Source of the DNA: RECM01 sp047921215
GTDB lineage: Bacteria; Bacteroidota; Rhodothermia; Balneolales; Cyclonatronaceae
DNA: 64,000 nucleotides
Assembly: GCA_047921215.1 (NCBI GenBank)
Contig: JBLRWO010000023.1
Location: 1 to 64,000 of the forward strand
Direction of reading: 5' to 3'
Part shown: piece after piece, positions 25,821-34,749 of the stretch
Layout: the number at the start of each line of letters is the position of its first letter
Position numbering within the stretch: the stretch's first letter is position 1
Translations under genes and position numbers: made by a program
Notes under the pieces: generated by a model
Seen by the model: only the letters and a program-made list of their open reading frames with translations
Told to the model about the DNA's origin: nothing
The model's database searches: none

Positions 25821-26719
25821 TGAAAACATTCTTCGAATCATTGTTCAAATTCGACCGGGAAGAAACCACCGGAGAAATGCTGCACTTCAAGCTTTTTGAG
25901 CTCTACATGGTGTACCACATTATCTGGACGGTCTGGTACTGGGGTTTCTACACACTCCGCATCACGGATGTGGTGCTGCCGCTGGGAATTGCCCAGTACA
26001 TCGACATAACGTTTATGTACGGCAACTCGTTACCGCTTATAAACGCCGCTCTGATCAGTGTACTGGTAGTACTCGCCTTTTTTCGGCTTACGCCTTCCTG
26101 GACCTACATGCTGGCTCTGGTGCTTATGCACTTCCAGTATGTAGCCCGCTTCAGTCTGGGTGAAATTTCTCATGGAGCACACATGACCGCTGCCACGCTG
26201 CTATGTTTTGCCCTGGGCCTGCTTTTCTTCAGATCATCAAAAGACAGTCGCCGTTTCATCATGGGTGCCGTCTTCTTTTTTGTGGGCTTAAGCTATGTGT
26301 CGGCCGGTGTGAGCAAACTGATCGGTACCGGTCCTTTCTGGATCGACGGACGGCACCTGTGGCTATGGATGGGCGAAAAGGGTATCGATATCCTCTCCCG
26401 GGAAGGAGCTTTCACCAACAACTTGCTGCAGGAACTGGCCTGGTCGAGCCGTGGCATGGCCACCTTGATCCTTCTTTCGGGTCTGCTGATCGAACTGAGC
26501 GGATTTCTATTCTGGTTCGAGCGGTATCGCCCCTATATCGCAACCCTCACCATCGGAATGCACCTGGGAATCATGGTAACCATGAATATCCGTTTTGATG
26601 CATCTATAGCCCAGCTGATCGTGATCGGATATCCATGGGCAGTACTGTTCAATTACCTGCTTGCCGGCCGGGAAAATATCCGGTTCAAATCAGCCCGTCT
26701 GTTACAGAAAATGATGTGA
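25820..26719 (+). CDS. HTTM/vitamin K-carboxylase-like polytopic membrane protein
   Basis: 299 residues with about seven to eight membrane helices, starting from GTG. The pattern LSYVSAGVSKLIGTGPFWIDGRHLWLWM (after a block of helices) followed by a long amphipathic segment and further helices is like the HTTM domain found in vitamin K-dependent gamma-carboxylase and its bacterial relatives. The bacterial members have mostly unknown roles. It is coupled to the upstream single-pass protein, which could be a partner or substrate. Assignment rests on overall layout. Confidence 0.6.
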   Translation: MKTFFESLFKFDREETTGEMLHFKLFELYMVYHIIWTVWYWGFYTLRITDVVLPLGIAQYIDITFMYGNSLPLINAALISVLVVLAFFRLTPSWTYMLALVLMHFQYVARFSLGEISHGAHMTAATLLCFALGLLFFRSSKDSRRFIMGAVFFFVGLSYVSAGVSKLIGTGPFWIDGRHLWLWMGEKGIDILSREGAFTNNLLQELAWSSRGMATLILLSGLLIELSGFLFWFERYRPYIATLTIGMHLGIMVTMNIRFDASIAQLIVIGYPWAVLFNYLLAGRENIRFKSARLLQKMM

Positions 26720-26791
26720 GACAGGTCCGGAATACATCGTATTTCATTCGCTTAACAGTGTTATCTTACAGGTAACCTAATCATCACGATC

Positions 26792-27559
26792 ATGACAAAA
26801 TCAATCTTTATCACCGGTGCTGCTGATGGGATTGGCAGGGAAACTGCACTCTATTTCACGTCAAGAGGTTGGTTTGCCGGGCTGTTCGACATCAATGAGG
26901 AAGGCCTCAAAAAGACAGCCAATGAAATCGGACAGGACCGGTGCTGCCACATGAAGCTGGATGTTACCGACCCGGAGTCCTATCAGCATGCCATTGATTT
27001 TTTCTCCATTCATACCGTTGGCCGGATGGATGCGCTGTTCAACTGTGCAGGTATCATGCGGATGGGACCTTTTGACGAAGTACCTCTTGAAGAGCACCTT
27101 AAAACCATACGGATAAATGTCGACGGGCCGATAATCGGTACCCGTCTGGCACTTCCGTTACTTGAACAAACCGGGGATGCTGCCGTTATCACCATGTCGT
27201 CGGCATCCGCCTTTTATGGTGTGCCTGACCTTTCGGTATATTCGGCTTCAAAATTTGCTGTCAGGGGTTTAACAGAGGCACTGAACATTGAACTGGAGGG
27301 TAAGGGAATTACCGTTACAGACCTGATGCCCCTTTACGTAAATACCGGCATGATAAGTAGTCAGCAACACCGCGCCGGATCCCTGCAATTGTTCGGGGCC
27401 AGGCTGAGTCCCCTTGAAATGGCTGAACTGGTCTGGAAAGCAGCCCATGGATCCAGGGTGCATTGGGTTCCGACTGCCAAACTGAAAACACTGAATCTGA
27501 TGAGCAGTTTATTTCCTTTTGCAAAGAAATTTACCATGAAGACCATCAGTCGGAAATAG
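26792..27559 (+). CDS. Short-chain dehydrogenase/reductase (SDR)
   Basis: 255 residues of a classical SDR: cofactor motif TGAADGIGRE (9-18), NCAGIM (about 88-93), catalytic Ser (VITMSSASAFYG), Tyr-x-x-x-Lys as YSASKFAVRG. The Asp after strand 2 (GLFDINEEGL) suggests preference for NAD(H). Substrate unknown. It lies 72 bases downstream of the HTTM-like gene and 28 bases before the MFS gene, so it may be co-transcribed with both. Confidence 0.92.
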   Translation: MTKSIFITGAADGIGRETALYFTSRGWFAGLFDINEEGLKKTANEIGQDRCCHMKLDVTDPESYQHAIDFFSIHTVGRMDALFNCAGIMRMGPFDEVPLEEHLKTIRINVDGPIIGTRLALPLLEQTGDAAVITMSSASAFYGVPDLSVYSASKFAVRGLTEALNIELEGKGITVTDLMPLYVNTGMISSQQHRAGSLQLFGARLSPLEMAELVWKAAHGSRVHWVPTAKLKTLNLMSSLFPFAKKFTMKTISRK

Positions 27560-27587
27560 TCTTTTCCATATGCCGAAATCTGATTGA

Positions 27588-28799
27588 ATGACCTATTTCG
27601 AATTTATTCGTTCCAATAAACGTTTATCGGCTTTCGGACCTGTTCTGACCTTTCATTCCGCATTCGGACAGACGTTTTTCATCTCGTTGTTTGTCCCATT
27701 TTTCCTGGCCGAATTCGACCTTACCAATACGACATTCGGATTTCTTTACTCCGGTGCCACTCTGGCAAGCGCTCTTCTGATAATGATGACCGGGCAGCTC
27801 ATCGACCGTTACGACCTGAAATGGTACAGTTCCGCAGTCGCTATCGGGCTGGGGCTATCGGCGCTACTGATGTCGGTCGCTTTTTCAGCATGGATTCTGA
27901 TCCCCGGGCTGGTCGGACTTCGCTTTTTCGGGCAGGGCCTTACATTTCACACGGCACAATCCACCATGGCCCGGTATTTCGACACACTGAGGGGAAAAGC
28001 CCTGAGTGTATCGGCTTTGGGTTTGCCGTTTGGAGAGGCAACGCTCCCGTCCCTGTTTGCTTTCATTATCGGTATGGCTGGCTGGCGAGGCAGCTGGCTG
28101 ATCATCGCAGTCTCAGCCTTCATCCTGTTCCTGCCCGCACTTCTGCTTCTGCTGAGGCCAATGGAAACCCGTCCGGACAGGGTGGTATCACAGATTGCCG
28201 GAACCGGCGATGATGATATCATCTGGAAACGGAGGCATGTACTGCGTGATGTCAGGTTTTACTTTTTCCTGCCGGCCATTCTGCTTACCCCGTTCATGCT
28301 CACCGGTCTCTTTCTTTTCCAGATCAGTCTGGCCGAATACAAATCATGGTCGGTTGAAACGATCGCTGCCGCCTTCATCGCTTTTGCGAGTCTCAAGGTA
28401 ATTTTCTCGCTATGGGTTGGTCCCGCCATCGATAAATACTCGGCTAAAAAGATCTTCCCCTGGTTTATTTTACCTTTTCTGCTGGGTATTCTGTCGCTTT
28501 GGCTGATAGACCACCCTGCTGCCGCTTTTATTTATCTCGGCCTGCTGGGAGTTACCGAGGGACTCGGAATGAGCGTAAAAACTTCGCTGTGGGCCGAGCT
28601 GTATGGTATTAAAACAATCGGTGCCATCCGAAGTATGCTCACTACGTTTATGGTAATAAGTACCGCGGTAAGTCCGCTGTTGTTCGGCTGGCTTATAGAT
28701 TCCGGCTACGGATTTGATTTTATACTGCCATCATCTGTGGTACTTACCATCGCGGTGATTCTGCTTGCATTCGGTGTAAACAAGAAACCGGCCCGGTAA
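27588..28799 (+). CDS. Major facilitator superfamily transporter
   Basis: 403 residues with twelve predicted helices. The loop 2-3 signature is present as GQLIDRYDLKW, and a related GPAIDKYSAKK appears in the second half, showing the MFS duplication. The substrate cannot be inferred. It ends six bases before the convergent ftsH stop, with no terminator visible between the two. Confidence 0.87.
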   Translation: MTYFEFIRSNKRLSAFGPVLTFHSAFGQTFFISLFVPFFLAEFDLTNTTFGFLYSGATLASALLIMMTGQLIDRYDLKWYSSAVAIGLGLSALLMSVAFSAWILIPGLVGLRFFGQGLTFHTAQSTMARYFDTLRGKALSVSALGLPFGEATLPSLFAFIIGMAGWRGSWLIIAVSAFILFLPALLLLLRPMETRPDRVVSQIAGTGDDDIIWKRRHVLRDVRFYFFLPAILLTPFMLTGLFLFQISLAEYKSWSVETIAAAFIAFASLKVIFSLWVGPAIDKYSAKKIFPWFILPFLLGILSLWLIDHPAAAFIYLGLLGVTEGLGMSVKTSLWAELYGIKTIGAIRSMLTTFMVISTAVSPLLFGWLIDSGYGFDFILPSSVVLTIAVILLAFGVNKKPAR

Positions 28800-28805
28800 C
28801 AGCGT

Positions 28806-31016
28806 TTATTTCTTCTCCTGATTATCCGCCGGTTCTTCTTCAACAGTATCCTGCGAGAACAGATCGGATTTGTTCTCATCCGGTTTTTCTGTCAACTTCC
28901 CGTCTTTCGCCGCTTTGCCATTTCCGGATTCTTTCACGGCTTTTTTCACAGGTTCCTTATCAGTTTTTTTTTCTGAATCCTTGCCGGTTTTCTTTCCTGG
29001 TGATTTATTTATGGCTTTTTTATCACCGTCCTGATCAACATCATCAACATCATCCACACTCATAATTTCACCAATGGTATCGGCTTCCTTCTTTGAGACA
29101 GGATAATTGCCATACGGACGTTCGCCAAGTAATTCGATAAGGTCTTTAGAGGTCAGAATCTCCTTGTCGAGAAGCGTTTCGGCCATCGTATGCAGTTCGG
29201 CTTTGTGTTCAATCAGCATTTTGCGGGTGCGCTCATAGCATTCTTTAATGATCGCGCTTATGGCTTCATCAATTTTACGGGCGGTATCCTCCGAATACTT
29301 ACGATTAAAGCCGAACTGTCCGCCGTCTGAATTCTGTGAATCGTTATAAGAGAGGTAACCCAGTTCTTCGCTCATTCCATATATGGCCACCATGGCGAAA
29401 GCCATATTCGTTATCCGTTCAAGATCATTTTGCGCACCGGTCGAGATCTTCCCGAATGTAAGTTCTTCGGCCACACGTCCTCCAAGCAGCACAGATATCC
29501 GGTCAATCAGCTCCTCGCGGGTCATCAGGAAACGGTCTTCAAGCGGGGTTTGCAGCGTATAACCAAGTGCGGCCAGACCCCTCGGTACAATAGATACTTT
29601 CAGAACCGGATCGGTATGTTCAAGATACCATCCAACAATGGCATGGCCCGATTCGTGGAATGCCACAATTTTACGCTCATTGGGGCTTATAATCTTGTTC
29701 TTCTTTTCAAGACCGGCAACAACCCGTTCGATTGCATCCTGGAAATCGATCATCTCAACCGATGCTTTATCGCGGCGTGCGGCAAGAAGAGCGGCTTCGT
29801 TGCACATATTGGCCAGTTCGGCACCGGCAAAACCGGGAGTTTGCGAAGCGAGCAGATTAGTATCTACATCATTGCCGACTTTGATTTTTTTCAGATGCAC
29901 TTTCAGCACGGCTTCACGCCCTTTGAGGTCGGGCTTGTCGATGAGAATCTGACGGTCGAAGCGGCCGGGCCGCAGCAGAGCCGAATCGAGAATATCGGGG
30001 CGGTTCGTGGCGGCCATGATGATGACCCCTTTTTCTGTATTAAACCCGTCCATTTCTGACAGCAGCTGATTGAGCGTATTTTCCCGCTCATCGTTTGATG
30101 CTGCCATGGCATTCTTACCGCGGCTTCGGCCAATGGCGTCAATTTCATCAATAAAAATAATGCATGGGGCCTTTTCCTTGGCCTGCTTGAACAGGTCGCG
30201 TACACGGGCGGCACCTACACCGACAAACATCTCCACAAAATCGGAACCGCTAAGACTGAAGAACGGAACATCCGCCTCGCCGGCCGTGGCTTTGGCCATG
30301 AGTGTTTTACCGGTACCCGGAGGGCCTACAAGAAGAACACCTTTTGGAATAGCCCCGCCCAGTACAGTGAATTTCTTGGGGTTTTTCAAAAACTCTACAA
30401 CTTCTTCAACCTCTTCCTTGGCTTCCTCAAGACCGGCAACATCCTTGAATGTAACCTTGTTTTCGCTCTGTTTGTCGTAGAGCGCAGCCTTGTTCTTACC
30501 GATATTGAGAACCTGTTGTCCCGGGTTCATCCGTTTAAAGATATACAGCCAGAACAATACGATCAGTGTTATCGGAATCAGCCAGAAGATCAGGCTGCCA
30601 AACCAGTTGTCATCGATCCGGGCGTCATACCGGACATTGTTTTCATCCAGAAGCGGGCGGAGTTCGTCACCCTCGATCATGGTTGTGGTAAATGAATACG
30701 AGGGCTCACGGGTTTGGAACTGCATAAGCGACTCGGAATCCGCACGTGTGCCCACCAGTCCGTCGTCTACCGCCTGACGTTTGAATTTACCCTCAATCCG
30801 CACTCCGTTAACAATAACGATCTCTTCAACATAACCCTGTTTTACATGGTCAAGAAACTTGCTGTATTCCAGGCGCGTACCCTGATCGGGTGAAAACGTG
30901 TAGAAATTGAGCACCAGCAGACCAACGATGATGGCAATGTAGATCCAAAACGGGAATTTTGGTGCACGACGCTGTTGATTTTGTGGCTGATTGTTCTTAT
31001 TTGGGGTATCAGACAT
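28806..31016 (-). CDS. ftsH: ATP-dependent zinc metalloprotease FtsH
   Basis: 736 residues from ATG 31016 (MSDTPNKNNQ); an upstream frame extension of 20 codons is rejected. Two membrane helices (about 21-41 and 141-160) flank the periplasmic domain. The AAA module has Walker A GPPGTGKT (231-238) and Walker B IIFIDEIDAIG (about 286-296); the protease domain has HESGH (454-458). It degrades membrane and regulatory proteins. The C-terminus carries about 85 extra residues rich in Lys, Asp and Glu (from about residue 650), longer than the usual short tail. Monocistronic by position. Confidence 0.97.
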   Translation of the reverse strand: MSDTPNKNNQPQNQQRRAPKFPFWIYIAIIVGLLVLNFYTFSPDQGTRLEYSKFLDHVKQGYVEEIVIVNGVRIEGKFKRQAVDDGLVGTRADSESLMQFQTREPSYSFTTTMIEGDELRPLLDENNVRYDARIDDNWFGSLIFWLIPITLIVLFWLYIFKRMNPGQQVLNIGKNKAALYDKQSENKVTFKDVAGLEEAKEEVEEVVEFLKNPKKFTVLGGAIPKGVLLVGPPGTGKTLMAKATAGEADVPFFSLSGSDFVEMFVGVGAARVRDLFKQAKEKAPCIIFIDEIDAIGRSRGKNAMAASNDERENTLNQLLSEMDGFNTEKGVIIMAATNRPDILDSALLRPGRFDRQILIDKPDLKGREAVLKVHLKKIKVGNDVDTNLLASQTPGFAGAELANMCNEAALLAARRDKASVEMIDFQDAIERVVAGLEKKNKIISPNERKIVAFHESGHAIVGWYLEHTDPVLKVSIVPRGLAALGYTLQTPLEDRFLMTREELIDRISVLLGGRVAEELTFGKISTGAQNDLERITNMAFAMVAIYGMSEELGYLSYNDSQNSDGGQFGFNRKYSEDTARKIDEAISAIIKECYERTRKMLIEHKAELHTMAETLLDKEILTSKDLIELLGERPYGNYPVSKKEADTIGEIMSVDDVDDVDQDGDKKAINKSPGKKTGKDSEKKTDKEPVKKAVKESGNGKAAKDGKLTEKPDENKSDLFSQDTVEEEPADNQEKK

Positions 31017-31240
31017 GTATTTCGGCTGAAAATTCTGTAAACGGTGTAAATGGATTAAGGTATTAAGATACGACAAAGAATAGAACTATGCCGTCTGCAT
31101 CAGATGTGTCAGGTAAACAAATGAAAATCGCTTGGGACTACCGTCAGACTACATGTTAACGGACCAACTGCCCAATGAATAACGTACAGGTATACTGCAT
31201 ATTTGATCGCTTTTGTTAACCGCTGAAAATCCGTAAGCGT

Positions 31241-32272
31241 TCAACCGGGAAGCCTGATTTCGTGCACATCCCCTTCCGATGTTTGTAACAATATACCTTC
31301 ACTGGCAGGTACCAGTTTACCGATTACTACAAAATCCCTGAACAAATCTGCAAAACGTTCTACATCTTTTTCTGACAGGGTGAACATGAGCTCGTAATCC
31401 TCTCCACCGTGCAGGGCAAACTGATCTACATTATCCTGCAATTCATTGGCAGCAGCCCTTGTATCTGGTGCCACAGGCAGCGCCGCTTCATAGATTCGGG
31501 CCCCGCAACCTGATGCCCTGCCCAGATATATCAATTCATTCGCCAGGCCCTGACTGATGTCGATCATGGCACCGGGCGTAATACCGGCTTCCTGAAGAGC
31601 ATCGATCAGATCTTTACGGGCATGAGGTACCAGCTGACGGCCCACCACATAATCAAAGCCCGACAGATCCGGTTCGAACTGCTCGTCGCCGCGTTCCTGC
31701 CAGACATTCTTCTCCCTCATCAGCAACTTAAGACCTGCAAAGGCACCCCCAAGATCACCCGTTACGCACAGGGCTTCACCGGGTTTGGCACCCGATCTGT
31801 AGCAAACCCGATCAGCATCTGTGGTTCCGTAGGCTGTAAGTGATAGAACCATATTCGATACCGTGGGAGCCACATCACCACCGGCAATATCGACATTATA
31901 ATGATGGGCAGCTGAATGCACTCCTGAATAGAATTCATGCAGCATCTCCAATGAAATCCGGTTGGGCAGCATTACCGATACCGTAATCAACTCCGGTTTA
32001 CCGTTCATGGCGTAGATATCGGAAACCGCAGCTGTTACGGCTTTAAAACCCAGGTGCTTGAACGGGGTATAAACCAGATCGAAATGTACTCCTTCAACCA
32101 GGCTGTCGGTTGACAGCAGACCCGACAGGTAATCACTGATTCTGAATACGGCTGCATCATCGCCTATCCCCTTGATTAGTGACGGCGATTTAGCGGTTTC
32201 AAACTGCCTGAGGCTGTCGATGAGTTGTTGCCGGCCCACTTCCTGTATAGGTGTAAATGGTTGATGGCTCAT
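31241..32272 (-). CDS. thiL: Thiamine-monophosphate kinase ThiL
   Basis: 343 residues. Family motifs: GIGDDAAVF, STDSLVEGVHF, AVSDIYAMNGKP, GGDVAPT and DISQGLANEL; HGGEDYELMFTL near the C-terminus completes the AIR-synthase-like fold. It phosphorylates thiamine monophosphate to thiamine pyrophosphate. No other thiamine gene is nearby. It lies 40 bases downstream of the terminator that closes the Exb/Tol-type operon, so it needs its own promoter. Confidence 0.95.
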   Translation of the reverse strand: MSHQPFTPIQEVGRQQLIDSLRQFETAKSPSLIKGIGDDAAVFRISDYLSGLLSTDSLVEGVHFDLVYTPFKHLGFKAVTAAVSDIYAMNGKPELITVSVMLPNRISLEMLHEFYSGVHSAAHHYNVDIAGGDVAPTVSNMVLSLTAYGTTDADRVCYRSGAKPGEALCVTGDLGGAFAGLKLLMREKNVWQERGDEQFEPDLSGFDYVVGRQLVPHARKDLIDALQEAGITPGAMIDISQGLANELIYLGRASGCGARIYEAALPVAPDTRAAANELQDNVDQFALHGGEDYELMFTLSEKDVERFADLFRDFVVIGKLVPASEGILLQTSEGDVHEIRLPG

Positions 32273-32311
32273 ATAGAAATAACATTGATTATGTCAGGTA
32301 CATTATTGCCG

Positions 32312-32348
32312 AAAAAAAAAGAGGCCGACCCTGAATCAGGGCAGCCTC
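32312..32348 (-). terminator. Rho-independent terminator of the TolQ-ExbD operon
   Basis: On the minus strand GAGGCTGCCCTGA, short loop, TCAGGGTCGGCCTC (one mismatch region) is followed by nine T. It lies 24 bases behind the last exbD stop. Confidence 0.88.
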
Positions 32349-32372
32349 AAAACCAGCATTGTTACCGGCAGG

Positions 32373-32819
32373 TCAGCTCGGATCTCTTCGGGTCGAGTAG
32401 TTAATCCGTAGGGTTCCTGCTTCACGGAGTTCCTGCTTCACATCGCTTACAACGCCCATCTCTGACTCCCGGTCAACCCGCAGGGAAACGATCAGCTTGG
32501 GTTGTTCGCGGAGCTTGTCGTACATAAGCCGGCGTATTGCACGGAAATCTTCAATCAGGTCGTCATCAATCTGCACGCTTGTTTCACCATAACGGTTCGC
32601 TCCGAGAACCCGCGGGCCGATATAGACATAACTGACCAGACGCTTCTGTTCGATCTTTTCAATATTGGTAGCAGAGGTGAGCTGTACCCTCACCTGCAGT
32701 TCAACTTCACGGAGTACCGTTGTTACCATGAAAAAGATCAGAAGCATGAAGATGATATCGGGCATCGACGATGTCGGTACATCCTGCTTCGCTTTTGCTT
32801 TTTTCTTGAAGTGTGCCAT
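32373..32819 (-). CDS. ExbD/TolR-family biopolymer transport protein (second)
   Basis: 148 residues. The N-terminal membrane segment SMPDIIFMLLIFFMVTTVL carries the proton-conducting Asp of ExbD/TolR (PDI). The periplasmic domain follows (LVSYVYIGPR, KLIVSLRVD). It works with the MotA/TolQ protein to harness proton motive force for an outer-membrane process. Last gene of the four-gene unit, 19 bases behind the first ExbD gene. Confidence 0.92.
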   Translation of the reverse strand: MAHFKKKAKAKQDVPTSSMPDIIFMLLIFFMVTTVLREVELQVRVQLTSATNIEKIEQKRLVSYVYIGPRVLGANRYGETSVQIDDDLIEDFRAIRRLMYDKLREQPKLIVSLRVDRESEMGVVSDVKQELREAGTLRINYSTRRDPS

Positions 32820-32838
32820 ATCTAGATTTTATATTCGG

Positions 32839-33393
32839 TTATGCACCCGGATCCGGTTCTGCTTCTGATATCTTCTGCGGGTACATATCCCTGATTTCAT
32901 CCTCAAGACCGCGTTCATCCACATACGTTTTATACTGCTCGTAACTCCGGAAACCTCTGGCCCGGGCTTCGGCATCCCTGAGTTCTCTGTATGCTCCCAT
33001 CACTTCATCCAGCATATCAATGTAGATGTCGTAAGGGGTGTTGCGGTCGGTCTTGATCGAAACAATAGCCATTTGCGGTGATTCGGACAGCTCCTCGTCT
33101 TCGCCGTTGTTATCAACAAAGCGGATAACCAGGTCTTTCACATCGCGCAGGGCTGATGGTGATTCGTTAACCAGAATAAGTCCCTGATTGTTGACAAGGA
33201 TTTTGAGCATGTTCCGCTCCCTTATGGGTGGCGGGGGCTCATCAGACAGGGGCGGGAGCACGAGTCCGATACCAGTATCAACATCAATGGTAGTTACCAC
33301 CAGAAAGAAGATAAGAAGCAGAAAGGCGATATCGGCTAGCGACGACGAGGGTACCTCGGCTTCACCTTTGCTCTTTTTTTTCTTTAGTAACAT
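32839..33393 (-). CDS. ExbD/TolR-family biopolymer transport protein (first)
   Basis: 184 residues. VPSSSLADIAFLLLIFFLVVTTI holds the key membrane Asp; the periplasmic part contains MLKILVNNQGLILVN and the C-terminus (AYRELRDAEARARGF, MYPQKISEAEPDPGA) is longer than in the second paralogue. The different tails of the two ExbD proteins suggest a heteromeric stator. It lies 12 bases behind the small membrane protein gene. Confidence 0.92.
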   Translation of the reverse strand: MLLKKKKSKGEAEVPSSSLADIAFLLLIFFLVVTTIDVDTGIGLVLPPLSDEPPPPIRERNMLKILVNNQGLILVNESPSALRDVKDLVIRFVDNNGEDEELSESPQMAIVSIKTDRNTPYDIYIDMLDEVMGAYRELRDAEARARGFRSYEQYKTYVDERGLEDEIRDMYPQKISEAEPDPGA

Positions 33394-33405
33394 GAAGTAT
33401 TACCG

Positions 33406-33675
33406 TTAAATTTTAATAAATGAACTTCTTGCACCGGTAAGTAAAATGCCCAGGAATACGATGCCGATCATCAACAGCATTGTGAAGATGGCAGCCTGGG
33501 TGGCATCACCGAATACAAAGAAGGCAATGATGGCAATGATAAAGGGAACGGCAATCGTTACCATTTTATCGAGGGCCATTTTGCCGGATACGATATTCAT
33601 AAAACCGAACACCAGAATTCCCAGTACTCCGGCAGCTACGAGTAATAGAGTTAGTCCTATTGCAATGGGTACCAT
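33406..33675 (-). CDS. Small three-helix membrane protein of the TolQ-ExbD unit
   Basis: 89 residues that are almost entirely hydrophobic in three helices (IAIGLTLLLVAAGVLGILVFG, MVTIAVPFIIAIIAFFVFG, AIFTMLLMIGIVFLGILL), ending SFIKI. It lies between the MotA/TolQ gene and the first exbD with gaps of 21 and 12 bases, so it is surely co-transcribed. I do not recognise a named family. A role as an accessory subunit of the proton channel is an inference from position. Confidence 0.8.
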   Translation of the reverse strand: MVPIAIGLTLLLVAAGVLGILVFGFMNIVSGKMALDKMVTIAVPFIIAIIAFFVFGDATQAAIFTMLLMIGIVFLGILLTGARSSFIKI

Positions 33676-33696
33676 AAAAAATCCCTTGATCGATGA

Positions 33697-34410
33697 TTAT
33701 TCTTTTTCGGATGATTCGCTCGGAGAAATAAGAGGTTTACCTTCCTGCATCATCGCAATAGAATCGATGAGTACAATGGAGCTCTCTTCCATATCAACAA
33801 CGAGGCGGTCTATTTTCGAGACACAATAGTTATAACCAACCTGCAGAATAATGGCCGACATCAGGCCGGCAAGGGTTGTTAGAAGAGCAACCTTGATACC
33901 ACCGGCTACCAGGCTCGGCGAGATGTCTCCGGCAACCTCAATAGCATCGAAGGCCTGAACCATCCCGATAACCGTACCGGTAAATCCAAGCAACGGAGCA
34001 AGGGCAATAAACAGGGAGAGCCAGACTAGTCCGCGCTCCAGGAAGCTCATCTCGATGGAACCATACGATGTAATGGCTTTTTCAGCAGCTTCGATACCCT
34101 CGTCGGCGCGCAAAAGGCCGGCCTGGAATACGGATGCAACCGGTCCACGGGTACGGGAGCAGAGCTCTTCAGCAGCACTGATGCCACCGGTTTGAAGGGC
34201 TTCTTTAACCTGAAGAATAAATTGACGTGTGTTTATATCGGCGCGATTGAGTGTTATTAGTCTTTCCAGAAATATGGCAAGGCCAAGGATGAGACAGACC
34301 AATACCGGCCACATGAAATCGCCGCCTTGATTGAAGTACTCGACGAGCACATTGAATAGCCCCATGTCGTCGGTTACTTGCATCATCAGTACAGTTGAGG
34401 AGAAGGTCAT
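33697..34410 (-). CDS. MotA/TolQ/ExbB proton channel family protein
   Basis: 237 residues. Membrane helices near VLVCLILGLAIFLERL, VWLSLFIALAPLLGFTGTVIGMVQAF and KVALLTTLAGLMSAIILQ are the three conserved TolQ/ExbB segments, with the GFTGTVIGM and LTTLAGL pore motifs. GGAG lies eight bases before the ATG at 34410. With two ExbD proteins it forms a proton-driven motor for outer-membrane transport, Tol-type envelope maintenance or gliding/T9SS-type functions; which one is not decided by sequence. First gene of the unit, with a good promoter upstream. Confidence 0.93.
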   Translation of the reverse strand: MTFSSTVLMMQVTDDMGLFNVLVEYFNQGGDFMWPVLVCLILGLAIFLERLITLNRADINTRQFILQVKEALQTGGISAAEELCSRTRGPVASVFQAGLLRADEGIEAAEKAITSYGSIEMSFLERGLVWLSLFIALAPLLGFTGTVIGMVQAFDAIEVAGDISPSLVAGGIKVALLTTLAGLMSAIILQVGYNYCVSKIDRLVVDMEESSIVLIDSIAMMQEGKPLISPSESSEKE

Positions 34411-34749
34411 ATCAGATACTCCGTTAATCCTTTATTTGGGTTAGAGTTTAAAAGAATGCGAAATGATAGATTATTTTGGTCTAAATGTCAAAGCAGTACA
34501 ACTATTTGTCTGAAAGTATTTTGGCCCTGTTCTGCAGTTAGAAGCAAAGTAACTTAAATAATATTACCGTTTGTGATTGCCAATATTCAGATACTGTAAT
34601 AATTATCACCACGGTATAATATGCATTTTTTTACGCTTTATTTCATCCCCTTAATCAAAATTGGGAAAAATTATCTGTCGGTCCTGTACCCATAACTCAC
34701 CAAGAGCCCGGTCAGCCGGATTGTTTTGCGCTTAAATCCGGCCCTGGCA
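34411..34749. other. 339-bp intergenic region with the TolQ operon promoter
   Basis: The right end of the large outer-membrane gene is at 34750. The region holds the promoter at 34463-34491; the remaining about 250 bases are AT-rich with no gene, terminator or clear repeat that I can support. Confidence 0.6.
34463..34491 (-). promoter_or_regulatory. Sigma70-like promoter of the TolQ-ExbD operon
   Basis: On the minus strand TTGACA (34491-34486), 17 bases, TATCAT (34468-34463), 52 bases before the ATG at 34410. The -35 is a perfect consensus. Confidence 0.65.
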
